Positions 1 through 9,957 of a stretch of 64,000 bases of DNA are shown here, one piece after another. Location of the stretch: assembly GCA_016743235.1 (NCBI GenBank), contig VRZD01000032.1, forward strand, positions 17,234-81,233, in the 5' to 3' direction. The notes below the pieces were generated by a model. The model saw only the letters and a program-made list of their open reading frames with translations. It did no database searches and had not been told where the DNA came from. Position 1 is the stretch's first letter, and every line of letters starts with the position of its first letter. The position numbers and the translations under genes are program-made. The stretch is from Pantanalinema sp. GBBB05. GTDB lineage: Bacteria > Cyanobacteriota > Cyanobacteriia > Leptolyngbyales > Leptolyngbyaceae.

Positions 1-808
1 CACGGGTCGCGGCAGGCAACTGGCTCAGAATTAACGGATCGAGCGCAGGATTTTCGATCGTTTGCAGGATCCGGGCTTCTAACAAGGCAGTAATCGCTAG
101 CAAGGCAATCGGGTCAATAACCAAATCACAAATCCGCAGTTCTAGCCGATTCAGATTGTAAGGGCGCCGATCGCCATTCGGGCGCACAGAAGACCACAGA
201 TGCCGCACATTTCGCATCGTGCCTGCTGCCAGTTGTTGTTCTGTCCACCGAATGAAGTGAGCATGACTTTCAAACAAGGGGACGATCGCAGGGGTTTTAG
301 GGAACATTTGCCAGCGGGTGGAATGCGAGCCAGTCACCACCCCATTCAAAAACGGAGAAGAAGCACTAAGGGCGAGAAATAATGGTGCTTCCAGGCGGAT
401 TAACCGACATGCCCGCATCAATACCTCTGGATCACTGATGCCCACATTAATATGGATGCTGGCAGTAACTACATCGGTGCCGTAGGTCTGTTCAATATAC
501 GTGTGATAAGGATTTGCTGGATCAGAGCGGTGGAATTGCTCTGTGCCTCCGGTGGACAGAGTGCTTCCCGGAATTAAGGTATAGTTACCTAACTGAGTGA
601 GATATTGGCGTAGCTGCATACGCGGACGGATTAAATCACACAATAGCCGCTCGTAGCGATAGCAAGGTGGGGTGGTATATTCCACATTGCGGCTATCCGG
701 TTCCCGCACAAAACCATCTAACGTCGCCACAATCTGGTCAGACAGACCAATGATTTTGCCGTCAGGAGTACCAGTGTAGATTTCGACTTCAAAGCCTTTC
801 GATAGCAC
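1..808 (-). CDS. gshA: Glutamate-cysteine ligase, cyanobacterial type (3' part cut by window edge)
   Basis: First enzyme of glutathione synthesis: ATP-dependent joining of glutamate and cysteine in the cytosol. About 269 residues are visible, running off the left edge. The start is a GTG codon (806-808) giving VLSKGFEVEIYTGTPDG; a GGAGG ribosome site lies about 7 bases upstream (816-820), which decides the start. The visible part contains the family's conserved stretches, for example VEYTTPPCYRYERLL, INVGISDPEVLMRACRL and the LELRICDLVIDP segment. The similarity is to the cyanobacterial GshA family rather than the E. coli type. The C-terminus cannot be judged. Confidence 0.9.
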   Translation of the reverse strand, partial: MLSKGFEVEIYTGTPDGKIIGLSDQIVATLDGFVREPDSRNVEYTTPPCYRYERLLCDLIRPRMQLRQYLTQLGNYTLIPGSTLSTGGTEQFHRSDPANPYHTYIEQTYGTDVVTASIHINVGISDPEVLMRACRLIRLEAPLFLALSASSPFLNGVVTGSHSTRWQMFPKTPAIVPLFESHAHFIRWTEQQLAAGTMRNVRHLWSSVRPNGDRRPYNLNRLELRICDLVIDPIALLAITALLEARILQTIENPALDPLILSQLPAATR

Positions 809-865
809 GATCGTTCCTCCCCAAACAGTTATCTGGCACTAGTGAGCCGCAGTTGATAAGCCATC

Positions 866-943
866 ATCCGTAATTAGTGCTCCAAAAAGAATTAGGATTA
901 CTAATTTATTCTAATTAAAGTCTAACTTTTTCTAATCACGGAT
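866..943. repeat. Long-spaced inverted repeat upstream of gshA
   Basis: In the 309-base gap between gshA and the next gene, ATCCGTAATTAG (866-877) is matched by CTAATCACGGAT (932-943), 11 of 12 bases complementary, around an AT-rich interval with several CTAATT-like words. It lies 58-135 bases upstream of the gshA start, so it may be a regulatory region; nothing more can be said. Confidence 0.4.
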
Positions 944-1116
944 ACTATCAGCTCAGGATGTAGGGTCACCCTCTTTCATCAGTATCAGGGACGAGAGTGG
1001 GACTACGTCTACCACCGAATGGGCTAATCTAGATGACCTTAGCGGGCAACCGACCCAGCACCATGATATCTATATAGATGTGGCTGCCATCTTAATTTCT
1101 ACCGAAGAAGGTTAGC

Positions 1117-1566
1117 TTAACATCTTGCGATAGAAGAAGGTTCTGACTTCTCCGAGTTTGACCGCGCCGAGCGCGGTTGCAGAATCGTATGGACACGCTT
1201 TAATAGCAGATCTACATCGATCGGTTTGCGAATAAAGTCATCTGCTCCTACATCAAAGCCATCAGCCGGATGAGGATCCAGATATCCCGTGATCAATAAA
1301 ATAGGAATGAACGGGAGGGCAGCATCTTGACGGATGCGCTGAGTCACTTCAAAGCCGTTCATATCGGGCATCATGACATCTAGGAGCACCAAATCCGGAG
1401 GAGCGACCGCAATTCTCTCTAGCGCTTGGCGACCACTATCGGCAATCTCAACTTGGTAACCCTCTTCTTCCAAAATCATTTGTAATAAAAATGAGTTATC
1501 CGCGATGTCATCCACAACAAGGATGCGATCGGAGCGGGTCACTGATTCAGAAAATAAAGCGTTCAT
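1117..1566 (-). CDS. Single-domain response regulator (CheY-like receiver)
   Basis: 149 residues forming one receiver domain. The acidic pair DD (about residues 19-20), the phospho-acceptor Asp in LVLLDVMMPDMNG (about residue 62), the Thr in LLITGY and the Lys in DDFIRKPID are all present, so it should be phosphorylatable. There is no output domain; the last ~20 residues (ARSNSEKSEPSSIARC) look unstructured. No kinase is adjacent: the neighbours are gshA upstream on the chromosome and treZ on the other side, both on the same strand. The partner kinase and target are therefore unknown. Confidence 0.88.
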   Translation of the reverse strand: MNALFSESVTRSDRILVVDDIADNSFLLQMILEEEGYQVEIADSGRQALERIAVAPPDLVLLDVMMPDMNGFEVTQRIRQDAALPFIPILLITGYLDPHPADGFDVGADDFIRKPIDVDLLLKRVHTILQPRSARSNSEKSEPSSIARC

Positions 1567-1719
1567 TTTAACAAACCAAAAAATTCCTAGGGTTGGCAGG
1601 CGACTGCCTCTATTGTCTCCATACAGTTAGCCAAGCGGCTCCAACGGAAGACAGATCATGGCGGCTGAGCCGATGGTAGTAGCCATAACCCCAGGAATAT
1701 TTATTGGTTGACTGGATTG

Positions 1720-3576
1720 TTACACTACCTTGTAAACTGCCAAGCTTTGGGGAGATAGCGTTAATGAGGTTGCTGAAGAGATTTCTGCTAGTAAGCGGCT
1801 CCCTGTGCCCATCCAAGCTGCCTCAGCTGAATCCAACTGTTTCTGCCAGCGATCGCCCAGCCACATGGGTTGAATCGTCACCTCCTGTGAGTTGAAATTC
1901 ATCAGGCAGAGAGTTTGCTGTTCGGCATCCCAGCGCCGCCACCAAACAATGCGATCGGTTTCAATAAACGACACCTCTAGAGCATCACCATCAATCTGGT
2001 GTAGAGCCGGCAATGTTTGTCGTAACTGGATCAACTGCTGATAAAACGACCAGAGAATTTGTTGTTTCCCCGCCTGTCGCTGCTCCCAATTCAGTTTGCA
2101 CATCAAAAAAGTTTCTACCGCTTCTGGATCAAGCGGCTCGCCTTCACAATGAAAAGCCGCAAATTCTTGCTTGCGTCCCTGCCGTACCGCCTCGATCAGG
2201 GAAGGATCAGAGTGACTGACAAAGTAAGTAAATGGCGCTGTCTCACCATATTCTTCACCCATAAATAGGAGAGGAATATAGGGTGATAGGATCACGGCTC
2301 CAGCTGCGAGTTTGAGAGCTTCAAAGGACATCAGTTGAGATAGGCGTTCGCCCATTAAGCGATTACCGATTTGATCATGGTTCTGAATACAAACGATGAA
2401 TTGCGAGGGTGCACACCCTTGGGGAACTCTACCGTGATAGCGTTGACGGTGTTGAGAATATTGCCAATCATAGACAAAACTCTGCTGAAAGGCTTTTGCT
2501 AGATGTTCACATTTGCCAAAGTCTTCGTAATAGCCACTGCGATCGTTGGTTAATAAGGCATACAACGCATGGTGAAAGTCATCGCTCCACTGAGCATCAA
2601 TCCCATAGCCACCTTGCTCGATCGATCGAACAATCCGCGGATCATTCAGATCACTTTCAGCAATTAAATAGAGTTTCCGTCCTACTTCAGCAGAGAGGGT
2701 AGCGACAGTATCGGCAAGTTCTTCTAAAAAATGTCTCGCCCCAAGATCATAAATGGCATGTACTGCATCCAGTCGCAAACCATCCAGATGATAATGACGC
2801 AACCAATAAACCGCATTCTGAATGAAAAAGTTACGGACTTCCGGGCTATGACGATCGTCGTAGTTCACCGCACTACCCCAGGGCGTTAGGTAGACCTCTG
2901 TAAAATAAGGTCCAAATGCACTGATATAGTTTCCTTCGGGACCAAAGTGGTTATAAACCACATCCAAAATGACGGCAATACCCGCTTGATGACAGGCATC
3001 CACTAACCGCTTTAAACCGACTGGACCACCATAGGAATTTTGCACCCCATAGACGTAAGCGCCATCATAGCCCCAGTTACGGTAGTCATGATCATGCGTT
3101 GCTGCTTGAGGCGGATGATTACCAGGATACTGAGCGATCGGCATCAGTTCAATCGCCGTAATCCCCAATTCACGCAATTTCGGCAACCGTGCCACGATCG
3201 CGTCAAATGTACCTTCTGGCGTAAATGTACCCACATGCAATTCATAAATAATCATCGCTTCTAGAGGGACACCGCTCCAGTCCTGATCTGTCCATTGGAA
3301 ATGATGATCAACCACCTCAGAGGCTGCATGCACTCCATCTGGTTGCAAGTGCGAGGCTGGATCAGGACGGGCTTCTCCACCATTGAGCTGGTACATATAG
3401 CGAGTACCGGGTGGAATATCGGTTGCCGCCAGCGTCCAGTAGCCATCATCCTGCCGAACCATCGGTTCTAAGCGGTTATCCTGGGAAACTATTAGTACGG
3501 CAGCAGAATCTAATTTAGGTCCCCAAACAGTAAATTGACAGCGATCGTCACCCAGATAATGTGCACCAAGTTTCAT
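1720..3576 (-). CDS. treZ: Malto-oligosyltrehalose trehalohydrolase
   Basis: Hydrolyses maltooligosyltrehalose to release trehalose, the second step of the TreY-TreZ pathway from glycogen. 618 residues from the chosen ATG (3574-3576), which begins MKLGAHYLG as usual for the family; an upstream in-frame start (3654) would add 26 residues with no homology feel. GH13 features are visible: an N-terminal CBM48-like region, VILDVVYNHFGPEGN, the nucleophile region LDGLRLDAVHAI, the acid/base region LIAESD, and IQNHDQIGNR. It follows glgX on the same strand, so the two are probably cotranscribed. No treY is in the window. Confidence 0.92.
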   Translation of the reverse strand: MKLGAHYLGDDRCQFTVWGPKLDSAAVLIVSQDNRLEPMVRQDDGYWTLAATDIPPGTRYMYQLNGGEARPDPASHLQPDGVHAASEVVDHHFQWTDQDWSGVPLEAMIIYELHVGTFTPEGTFDAIVARLPKLRELGITAIELMPIAQYPGNHPPQAATHDHDYRNWGYDGAYVYGVQNSYGGPVGLKRLVDACHQAGIAVILDVVYNHFGPEGNYISAFGPYFTEVYLTPWGSAVNYDDRHSPEVRNFFIQNAVYWLRHYHLDGLRLDAVHAIYDLGARHFLEELADTVATLSAEVGRKLYLIAESDLNDPRIVRSIEQGGYGIDAQWSDDFHHALYALLTNDRSGYYEDFGKCEHLAKAFQQSFVYDWQYSQHRQRYHGRVPQGCAPSQFIVCIQNHDQIGNRLMGERLSQLMSFEALKLAAGAVILSPYIPLLFMGEEYGETAPFTYFVSHSDPSLIEAVRQGRKQEFAAFHCEGEPLDPEAVETFLMCKLNWEQRQAGKQQILWSFYQQLIQLRQTLPALHQIDGDALEVSFIETDRIVWWRRWDAEQQTLCLMNFNSQEVTIQPMWLGDRWQKQLDSAEAAWMGTGSRLLAEISSATSLTLSPQSLAVYKVV

Positions 3577-3737
3577 AGGAGTCAGGTGAATAGGAGAATA
3601 GTTTGAGGGTGCAGTGAGCGAGCAATATTGGAGCAGTAGCCAATTTGCCCGCACGCCGCTGGCACCCCTATAGACGTTGAAGTTTCAATCCTAGGGAACT
3701 TTAAGCTAAGTTCCCTCCAGGCTTAGCGGGCAAGTGA

Positions 3738-5861
3738 TTATTCCAGCCGACGGAGCACCACCATCGATCGCCCAGTGACAGGAACTGCCTGACTACCAGT
3801 GAACAAACGCTCATCTTGAATAAAGCGGGCTTCCTTCGTATCGATCACCATTGACCATTCATCAGCTTGAAATTCCGGTGGTAAGGTGAATTCGATCGTT
3901 TCCCAATACGCATTGAACAGTAACAGAAAACTATCGTCACTAATTTTCTGTCCTTGAGGACCGGGACTAGGAATGCGATTCCCATTTAGGAAGACCGCGA
4001 TCGATTTAATGTAGCCGATCTCCCATTGTTCCTGAGTCATTTCGCCACCATCGGGATTATACCAACCAATATCTGGCACACCCCGAATCGCCTGTCCCTG
4101 GAACCACTTCCGCCGCCGGAAGACGGGATGTTGTCGCCGGAAGTAAACAAGTTCTCGGCAGAAGTTAATAAAATCTTCTTTGAGTGTTTCTGATTCCCAA
4201 TTTACCCAAGAGATCTCATTATCTTGACAATAAGCATTGTTATTACCTTTTTGGGTGCGTTGAAGTTCGTCTCCACTGACCAGCATGGGAATCCCTTGCG
4301 ACAACATTAGTGTGGCTAGAAAGTTCCGCTTTTGTTGTTCTCTTAACTGCACAATTTCAGGATTGTTCGTGTCGCCTTCAATGCCACAGTTCCACGATCG
4401 ATTATGGCTTTCACCATCACAATTATCTTCACCATTCGCCTCATTATGCTTTTCGTTATAGCTAACTAAATCATTTAATGTAAAACCATCATGAGCTGTG
4501 ATGAAATTGATACTAGCGTTAGGACGACGACCATTGGTATGGAAATATAAATCAGGGCTGCCAGTAAAACGATAAGCAAACTCCCCTAATGTTTCATCTT
4601 CTCCCCGCCAGAAGTCACGTACAGTATCGCGGTATTTGCCATTCCACTCTGACCACCGGACAGGGAAATTTCCCACCTGATAACCGCCATCCCCAACATC
4701 CCACGGTTCGGCAATCAGTTTCACGTCTGCCAAGAACGGATCTTGGTGAATGATGTCAAAGAACGCTGCCAGGCTATTCACTTCATACAATTCTCGTGCC
4801 AGGGCAGAAGCGAGATCAAACCGGAAGCCATCAATGTGCATTTCGGTCACCCAATATCGCAAGCTATCCATAATTAGCTTCAATACTTGAGGATGCCGCA
4901 TATAGAGGGAATTACCACAACCGGTAAAATCCATATAATAGCGTTGATCGCCTTCAACCAAGCGATAGTAGGCGGTATTATCAATGCCTCGCAGCGACAG
5001 AGTAGGACCCTTGTGATTGCCTTCTCCCGTGTGGTTATAAACTACATCCAGAATTACTTCAATTCCAGCTCGATGTAAGGCTTTCACCATCTCCTTAAAC
5101 TCGTTCACCTGCTGCCCTAAGGTGCCACCAGAACTATATCCCGCATAAGGAGCAAAGTAGTTGATCGAATCATATCCCCAGTAGTTGCGCAGTCCTTTAT
5201 CCGCTAGATGACCCGGTATTCCCAAGAAGTGATGAATTGGCATCAATTCAACGGCTGTAATCCCTAATCGTTGTAAATGCTCGATCGCGGCGGGATGTGC
5301 CAATCCGGCGTAAGTACCACGCACTTCTTCAGGAATGTCAGGATGCAGCTTCGTAAAGCCCTTCACATGAGTTTCGTAAATAATAGTTTCGTGCCAGGGC
5401 GTTTGCAACAGGGTATCACCTTCCCAATCAAACGATTGGTCTACCACAACAGACTTAGGCATTAACGCCGCACTGTCCAAGTCAGAAAACGACAAATCCT
5501 CGTCAGGATTATTCCAGTCATAGCCAAATATCTCCGGACCATTTCCCACATCCCCATCGATCGCTTTGGCATAGGGATCAATCAATAACTTGTTTGGATT
5601 AAATCGATGACCTAGATGAGGCTCATACGGTCCATGTACCCGATAGCCATAGCGTTGACCGGGTCCAATTCCTGGTAGATAACCGTGCCAAACAAAATTA
5701 CTGACTTCTGTTAATTCAATGAGTGCTTCTTGATCGTCGCGATCGAATAAACATAACTCTACTCCAGTCGCATTTTCAGAAAACAGGGCAAAATTAGTTC
5801 CTTTGCCATCCCATGTAGCACCGAGAGGATAAACATTTCCGGGATATAAGGCGACATGCAT
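3738..5861 (-). CDS. glgX: Glycogen debranching enzyme GlgX/TreX, GH13
   Basis: Cleaves alpha-1,6 branches of glycogen or of limit dextrins. 707 residues from the ATG at 5859-5861 (MHVALYPGNVYPLG), which has a GGAG about 10 bases upstream; a longer frame reaches 5915 without a ribosome site. GH13 motifs are clear: VILDVVYNHTGEGNH, the nucleophile region DGFRFDLASAL, the acid/base LIAEPWDVG, and NFITAHDGFTLNDL, together with the debranching-specific SGDELQRTQKGNNN. It is the first gene of a glgX-treZ pair, so it likely supplies linear maltodextrins for trehalose synthesis, as TreX does elsewhere. Confidence 0.93.
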   Translation of the reverse strand: MHVALYPGNVYPLGATWDGKGTNFALFSENATGVELCLFDRDDQEALIELTEVSNFVWHGYLPGIGPGQRYGYRVHGPYEPHLGHRFNPNKLLIDPYAKAIDGDVGNGPEIFGYDWNNPDEDLSFSDLDSAALMPKSVVVDQSFDWEGDTLLQTPWHETIIYETHVKGFTKLHPDIPEEVRGTYAGLAHPAAIEHLQRLGITAVELMPIHHFLGIPGHLADKGLRNYWGYDSINYFAPYAGYSSGGTLGQQVNEFKEMVKALHRAGIEVILDVVYNHTGEGNHKGPTLSLRGIDNTAYYRLVEGDQRYYMDFTGCGNSLYMRHPQVLKLIMDSLRYWVTEMHIDGFRFDLASALARELYEVNSLAAFFDIIHQDPFLADVKLIAEPWDVGDGGYQVGNFPVRWSEWNGKYRDTVRDFWRGEDETLGEFAYRFTGSPDLYFHTNGRRPNASINFITAHDGFTLNDLVSYNEKHNEANGEDNCDGESHNRSWNCGIEGDTNNPEIVQLREQQKRNFLATLMLSQGIPMLVSGDELQRTQKGNNNAYCQDNEISWVNWESETLKEDFINFCRELVYFRRQHPVFRRRKWFQGQAIRGVPDIGWYNPDGGEMTQEQWEIGYIKSIAVFLNGNRIPSPGPQGQKISDDSFLLLFNAYWETIEFTLPPEFQADEWSMVIDTKEARFIQDERLFTGSQAVPVTGRSMVVLRRLE

Positions 5862-6343
5862 AAAAGTAACTCCAGTCAATAGTTTGGGGTCGATCGATGC
5901 GTTATCAATCGCCATGGGAAAAGTCGTCTTACCACCTTTTTGTAGGCGGTAGAAATTAACAAACTGCTTAATCCTGAGTTGCTTTAAGTCAGTAGTTTGA
6001 GTCGAGCTACTTGGTTCATAAAATTATTTCAGAGAGATTAAATAATCACAGAAATCCTACTCCAGCACAGTAGCGAGTCTTAATTTTATTTGGCTATCTA
6101 TCTCAGGGAAGAACTAAGATAGAACGCTACTTCACTACATTCAACACAATACTCTTAACTAATTAGCTAACTGTGGAAAGCTCGAATTGAGAATAGATAG
6201 AAAAGTTCACTCTTCAGGATAGTCAGCCTCCATCCATACAGCTTTGTCAGGCTCAAGATTTAGGTAAGCCTTCTAGCCCAACATCACCCGTTACCAAAAC
6301 TTACCCCTGCATGAGAAACAGTGAGCAGTTTTAATCACAACGA
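5862..6343. other. Intergenic region upstream of glgX
   Basis: About 480 bases with frequent stops in all frames. It should contain the glgX promoter. I see no tRNA, repeat or clear operator in it. Confidence 0.4.
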
Positions 6344-6997
6344 TTAGTGCCTGAGCTGAAAGATTACAGATAAATTATTGGCTGGCATAGCAATCGTTTT
6401 AACTAGTGCTAGCTGATGTGCTCTAGCAACATCCACGACTTCATCTAGATTACGCACTCCCCATGTCGGATTCTGAAGTTGCAAGCTCTGATCAAAGGCA
6501 GCATTACTAGGTGCTGTATGTTGACCACCCTGTTTAAACGGACCATACAGATACAAAATGCCACCGATCGGTAAAATGCGTTGGGCTCCAGCCATTAACC
6601 CCAAACAGGCTGACCAAGGGGCAATATGAATCATGTTGATGTTGACGATCGCCTGAATCGCGGCGTGTTGGAGATCAATCGTTGGCACTGCCCCAGGTTG
6701 TTCGATTGTCCAGATCGGTTCACATACATCTAGCGCGATCGCAGCAGCTAAATTAGCCGCAGGACAGTGTTCACGCCAAGCATTAATACTGGCTCTAGCG
6801 AAGGGATTGGGGTCAGAAGGAATCCAAAAACGAGGTTGCAACTGTGGAGCAAAAAAGACGGCATGTTCTCCGGTGCCACTCGATATTTCCAGCACTGTAC
6901 CCGTTGGTGGTAAAACTTGCTGCAACACCTCCAAAATAGGTTGGCGATTACGTTGCGTTGCTGGAGCATACTGTCGAGCATCAGAGAATTTAGTCAT
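6344..6997 (-). CDS. DUF938 family SAM-dependent methyltransferase-like protein
   Basis: 217 residues. The N-terminus (FSDARQYAPATQRNRQPILEVL) and the SAM-binding glycine loop VLEISSGTGEHAVFFA (about residues 35-50) are typical of the DUF938/METTL26 family. A later INMIHIAPWSACLGLMAGA stretch corresponds to the family's NMIHI motif, and LYLYGPFK follows. The cellular substrate of this family is not known to me. It is a monocistronic gene between glgX and a two-component pair that is transcribed away from it. Confidence 0.85.
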   Translation of the reverse strand: MTKFSDARQYAPATQRNRQPILEVLQQVLPPTGTVLEISSGTGEHAVFFAPQLQPRFWIPSDPNPFARASINAWREHCPAANLAAAIALDVCEPIWTIEQPGAVPTIDLQHAAIQAIVNINMIHIAPWSACLGLMAGAQRILPIGGILYLYGPFKQGGQHTAPSNAAFDQSLQLQNPTWGVRNLDEVVDVARAHQLALVKTIAMPANNLSVIFQLRH

Positions 6998-7137
6998 TTA
7001 CTGCCTCTAAAGTAAAAATCAAATAATGCACCCGACTTACCATTTTCACTGCACTTGAAAATATACCTCAAGGTGGATGTAAGTGTGCGTTCTCCTATGC
7101 AAGTTTGGTAGTGGGATATAGTTTACCAAAACGCAAG

Positions 7138-7515
7138 ATGCCTCACGTTCTGTTAGTTGATGATGAAGCACCCCTTCGGGATAGCCTTTCTTACGCGTTA
7201 AGTCGAGAAGGCTACCAAGTAACAACAGCCGCAGATGGTCTTAGTGCTCTAAAACTATTTCATAAGCAAGTACCGGATGTGATCCTACTGGACTTGATGT
7301 TGCCAGAAGTCAGTGGGATGGAGGTCTGTTGGCGAATTCGGGCGTTTTCTGATATTCCGATCGTCATGTTAACGGCAAAAGACCAGGATGTTGATAAGGT
7401 CTGGGGTCTGGAAGCCGGAGCCGACGATTACATCACGAAGCCATTTAATACGAGAGAGCTACTCGCCCGCATTAAGGCAGTGTTACGGCGTCGCGCTACG
7501 GGGCAATCTCAGTAG
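7138..7515 (+). CDS. OmpR-like receiver without DNA-binding domain
   Basis: 125 residues starting at MPHVLLVDDEAPLRD (ATG 7138). An in-frame start at 7105 would add 11 residues before the conserved core. Receiver residues are intact: DDE, Asp in VILLDLMLPEVSG, Thr in VMLTAKD, Lys in DDYITKPFN. The sequence runs into the linker LLARIKAVLRRR that in OmpR/PhoB proteins precedes the winged helix, but stops nine residues later; the sensor kinase gene starts 12 bases downstream. It is therefore a receiver-only protein, probably derived from an OmpR-type regulator, and likely paired with the adjacent kinase. Confidence 0.88.
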   Translation: MPHVLLVDDEAPLRDSLSYALSREGYQVTTAADGLSALKLFHKQVPDVILLDLMLPEVSGMEVCWRIRAFSDIPIVMLTAKDQDVDKVWGLEAGADDYITKPFNTRELLARIKAVLRRRATGQSQ

Positions 7516-7527
7516 AGTACCGTAGCT

Positions 7528-8961
7528 ATGGGAGGGATGTTAGGTCAGATACAATTTCGGATTAAATGGAATTCGTTTCAAGCCAAGCTGTTTGTTACCT
7601 ATTTACTTCTAACAGTACTAGGAACTTCAGCCATGGCAGGATATTTGCTGTGGTCATTTTATGACTACTTTATGCGGACTCGCCAAGTCGATTTAGAAAA
7701 CTGGACATCCGCTCTCAGTGAAAGTATGGCTGACTCACTAAAAGAGAATAATACCGAGCGGATAGAAGTGCTAGTTCGGCGGTATGGTGCCCCTGAAACC
7801 GTAACGTTACGCGTATTTACTCCCGATGCTAAGTTGCTTACCAGTTCTGATCCTCAAGATCAACAAATTACTAATTGGAGAGCCATTCCGGGAATTGAAG
7901 AAGCACTGAAAAATCGCATTACTCGTGGAGTGGCAAAAGGGGTTTTCTCTAACGACGATCGATTATACATTTCTCGTCCCATCATCTATGAAGGACAGCA
8001 ACTTGGCATCCTGCGGATGTCCATCACATTACGCCAATTTCAACGCCAATTTGCAACCTTAGTGTGGACAGTTCTAGGGGCATTACTGATCACGGTTTTA
8101 CTGTGCGCCATTCTCAGCGATCGCTTTGCTCATAGTTTGGCAAAACCAATTCAGTTAATGCGGAACTTTGCCATTCGCTTAGGAGGTGGGCAGTTTGGGG
8201 ATAAGTTAATGATCCGCCAAAGTAATGAGTTAGATGAACTGGCACTGGAACTAAACCGCATGAGTGAACGGTTAGCCTCATTAGATCAGGAGCGACGGGC
8301 TTTCCTAGCGAATGTTTCCCATGAATTGCGCACTCCAATTAGCAATGTCCAAGTCACTGTAGAAGCACTCAGAAGTGGGGCTGATGCAGAACCAGAATTA
8401 CGCGATCGCTTTTTCCAAACGATTGAAGATGAAACGCGTCGCTTATCTCGCTTAATCCATGACCTGTTAGATCTGGGACGCCTAGAAGCTGGTGTCACAT
8501 TATTAGAACGTCAACATCTGGTGCTTTCAAGCCTCGTCGATCGAGCCGTTCGAGCCGTAGAGCCCCGGATGCAAGCGAAAGGGATTGATATTCATTCCGA
8601 GGTAGCAGATATTCACCTTCAGGGCGATCCAGAACGGTTACTACAAGCCTTTCTCAATATTTTGGACAATGCGCTTAAACATTCTGCGGCTGATTCCAAA
8701 GTATTGATTCATGGCTACCGAGATGGTAAGTGTGCTATTGTCACCATTCGAGATCAGGGAACTGGCATCAAACCAACTGATCTACCACGCATTTTCGAGC
8801 AATTTTATACGGCTGATCCAGCTCGGAAAGGGACAGGGAGCGGGTTAGGATTAGCGATCGCTCAACGCATTGTGAGCGCCCATGGTGGCCTGATTACAGC
8901 CAGTAGCCAACCAGGTCAAGGGGCAATATTTACAATCTCTCTGCCCATAGAGATTAAATAA
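7528..8961 (+). CDS. Membrane sensor histidine kinase (HAMP, HisKA, HATPase_c)
   Basis: 477 residues. Two membrane segments (about residues 20-42 and 175-198) bracket a periplasmic sensor region of about 130 residues. These are followed by a HAMP linker (about 200-250), the dimerisation/phospho-acceptor box FLANVSHELRTPI (His about residue 269) and an ATPase domain with NILDNALKHS (N box), DQGTGIKPTDLPRIFEQF and GTGSGLGLAIAQR (G2 box). It is transcribed 12 bases after the receiver gene, so they probably form a pair. The start is uncertain: ATGs at 7528 and 7537 surround a GGGAGG. The stimulus is unknown. Confidence 0.9.
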   Translation: MGGMLGQIQFRIKWNSFQAKLFVTYLLLTVLGTSAMAGYLLWSFYDYFMRTRQVDLENWTSALSESMADSLKENNTERIEVLVRRYGAPETVTLRVFTPDAKLLTSSDPQDQQITNWRAIPGIEEALKNRITRGVAKGVFSNDDRLYISRPIIYEGQQLGILRMSITLRQFQRQFATLVWTVLGALLITVLLCAILSDRFAHSLAKPIQLMRNFAIRLGGGQFGDKLMIRQSNELDELALELNRMSERLASLDQERRAFLANVSHELRTPISNVQVTVEALRSGADAEPELRDRFFQTIEDETRRLSRLIHDLLDLGRLEAGVTLLERQHLVLSSLVDRAVRAVEPRMQAKGIDIHSEVADIHLQGDPERLLQAFLNILDNALKHSAADSKVLIHGYRDGKCAIVTIRDQGTGIKPTDLPRIFEQFYTADPARKGTGSGLGLAIAQRIVSAHGGLITASSQPGQGAIFTISLPIEIK

Positions 8962-9244
8962 CGGAATCCAGCTTAGTTTTACCAGCAGCTTGCATCAACG
9001 ATCGCTGATAGATCGATTGATTATTCATCCTAGTGCTAGAGCAGTTCCCAGACTAACGGCTCCTGACATTTGGATCAGCCATTGGTTGTCAAGCTGGAAC
9101 TATTAGCGTGGAAAATCGTCACGTTAGGCCATGTGCAATCGCCACCAGCCGTCATCAATCACCACAGAGCAAAATCGCCTTAGGTCTTGATTGCTGATTA
9201 ACTACACCAACGGATCTTCGTTCCCTCATAGAAGGATGACCGTC
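8962..9244. other. Intergenic region, nothing recognised
   Basis: 283 bases between the kinase stop codon and the small gene that follows. No hairpin with a T tract, RNA gene or coding remnant could be supported. Confidence 0.3.
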
Positions 9245-9472
9245 ATGTGCCCCACTAATGAGCTTCCTGAAATGTCCCGATGTCACGCTGTGCCTGAAGC
9301 TGATCTGGGTATGAGTTTAAGGTTTTATATCCGGTGGGCGATCGCTGAGAGTCATGCCCAACATCTCTCCTCTGGGGAATCTCGGCAACTCCTGGACCTA
9401 GCCCATGAAGCAGAAAAGTTTTTAGGGCAACTAGAGCGGCAACTAGAGCAGGATAGCCAGCGCAACCTTTGA
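9245..9472 (+). CDS. Small hypothetical protein, 75 aa
   Basis: Unrecognised. The chosen ATG at 9245 (MCPTNELPEMSRCH) has AAGG nine bases upstream; in-frame starts at 9191 and 9236 are alternatives. The protein has a short polar N-terminus, then two amphipathic helices (about residues 25-70) ending in EKFLGQLERQLEQDSQRNL. It is cytosolic by appearance. It lies between the sensor kinase and another small gene, all on the plus strand, but with gaps too large to claim an operon. The codon pattern is compatible with coding; a function cannot be given. Confidence 0.5.
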   Translation: MCPTNELPEMSRCHAVPEADLGMSLRFYIRWAIAESHAQHLSSGESRQLLDLAHEAEKFLGQLERQLEQDSQRNL

Positions 9473-9711
9473 TCAACTTTACAGACCAGGTAGGGAATAA
9501 CAGCAACGCTGGAGTGCTTACCTCCACCTGCTAATCTCTAGTTTCATTTTAAATAGAGGCTATCTTGGGTGCACCTCATCCTAGCCCTGGGTAGCTAAAA
9601 TCCAGCCAGGTCAGCGGGCTAACAATTGTCCCATGGGAATCGGGAAGCTTGCATAAATCCAGAGCACCATACCTATAGATCAGCAAGCCCCCATTTCACA
9701 GGACTCTTCTA

Positions 9712-9924
9712 ATGCAACGCTCTACTCTTACCGCTCTATCTTCTATTGGCTCAGTCGCAATAGCGGTTCTAGTGTTGCTACTAGCCATCCATAGCTGGGA
9801 TGCCTGGAAATACCAACAAACGTTGCAATCTAGCATTACCAGATTAGACATGCAGCCGTTGGCTGCCAATACTCCATTGACTAACAGCGCTCCAGGTGGT
9901 CGCGCAGCTGCCGGACGGCGTTAA
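9712..9924 (+). CDS. Small single-span membrane protein, 70 aa
   Basis: Unrecognised. Residues about 9-27 (LSSIGSVAIAVLVLLLAIH) form one strong hydrophobic segment, followed by an about 43-residue polar tail ending GGRAAAGRR. This suggests a small anchored protein. An AGGA lies eight bases upstream of the ATG. It ends 33 bases before the PAS/LuxR regulator on the same strand, so the two may be cotranscribed. Confidence 0.5.
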   Translation: MQRSTLTALSSIGSVAIAVLVLLLAIHSWDAWKYQQTLQSSITRLDMQPLAANTPLTNSAPGGRAAAGRR

Positions 9925-9957
9925 TCCAGTTATGCCTATTTGTCACAGAGAATCGCT

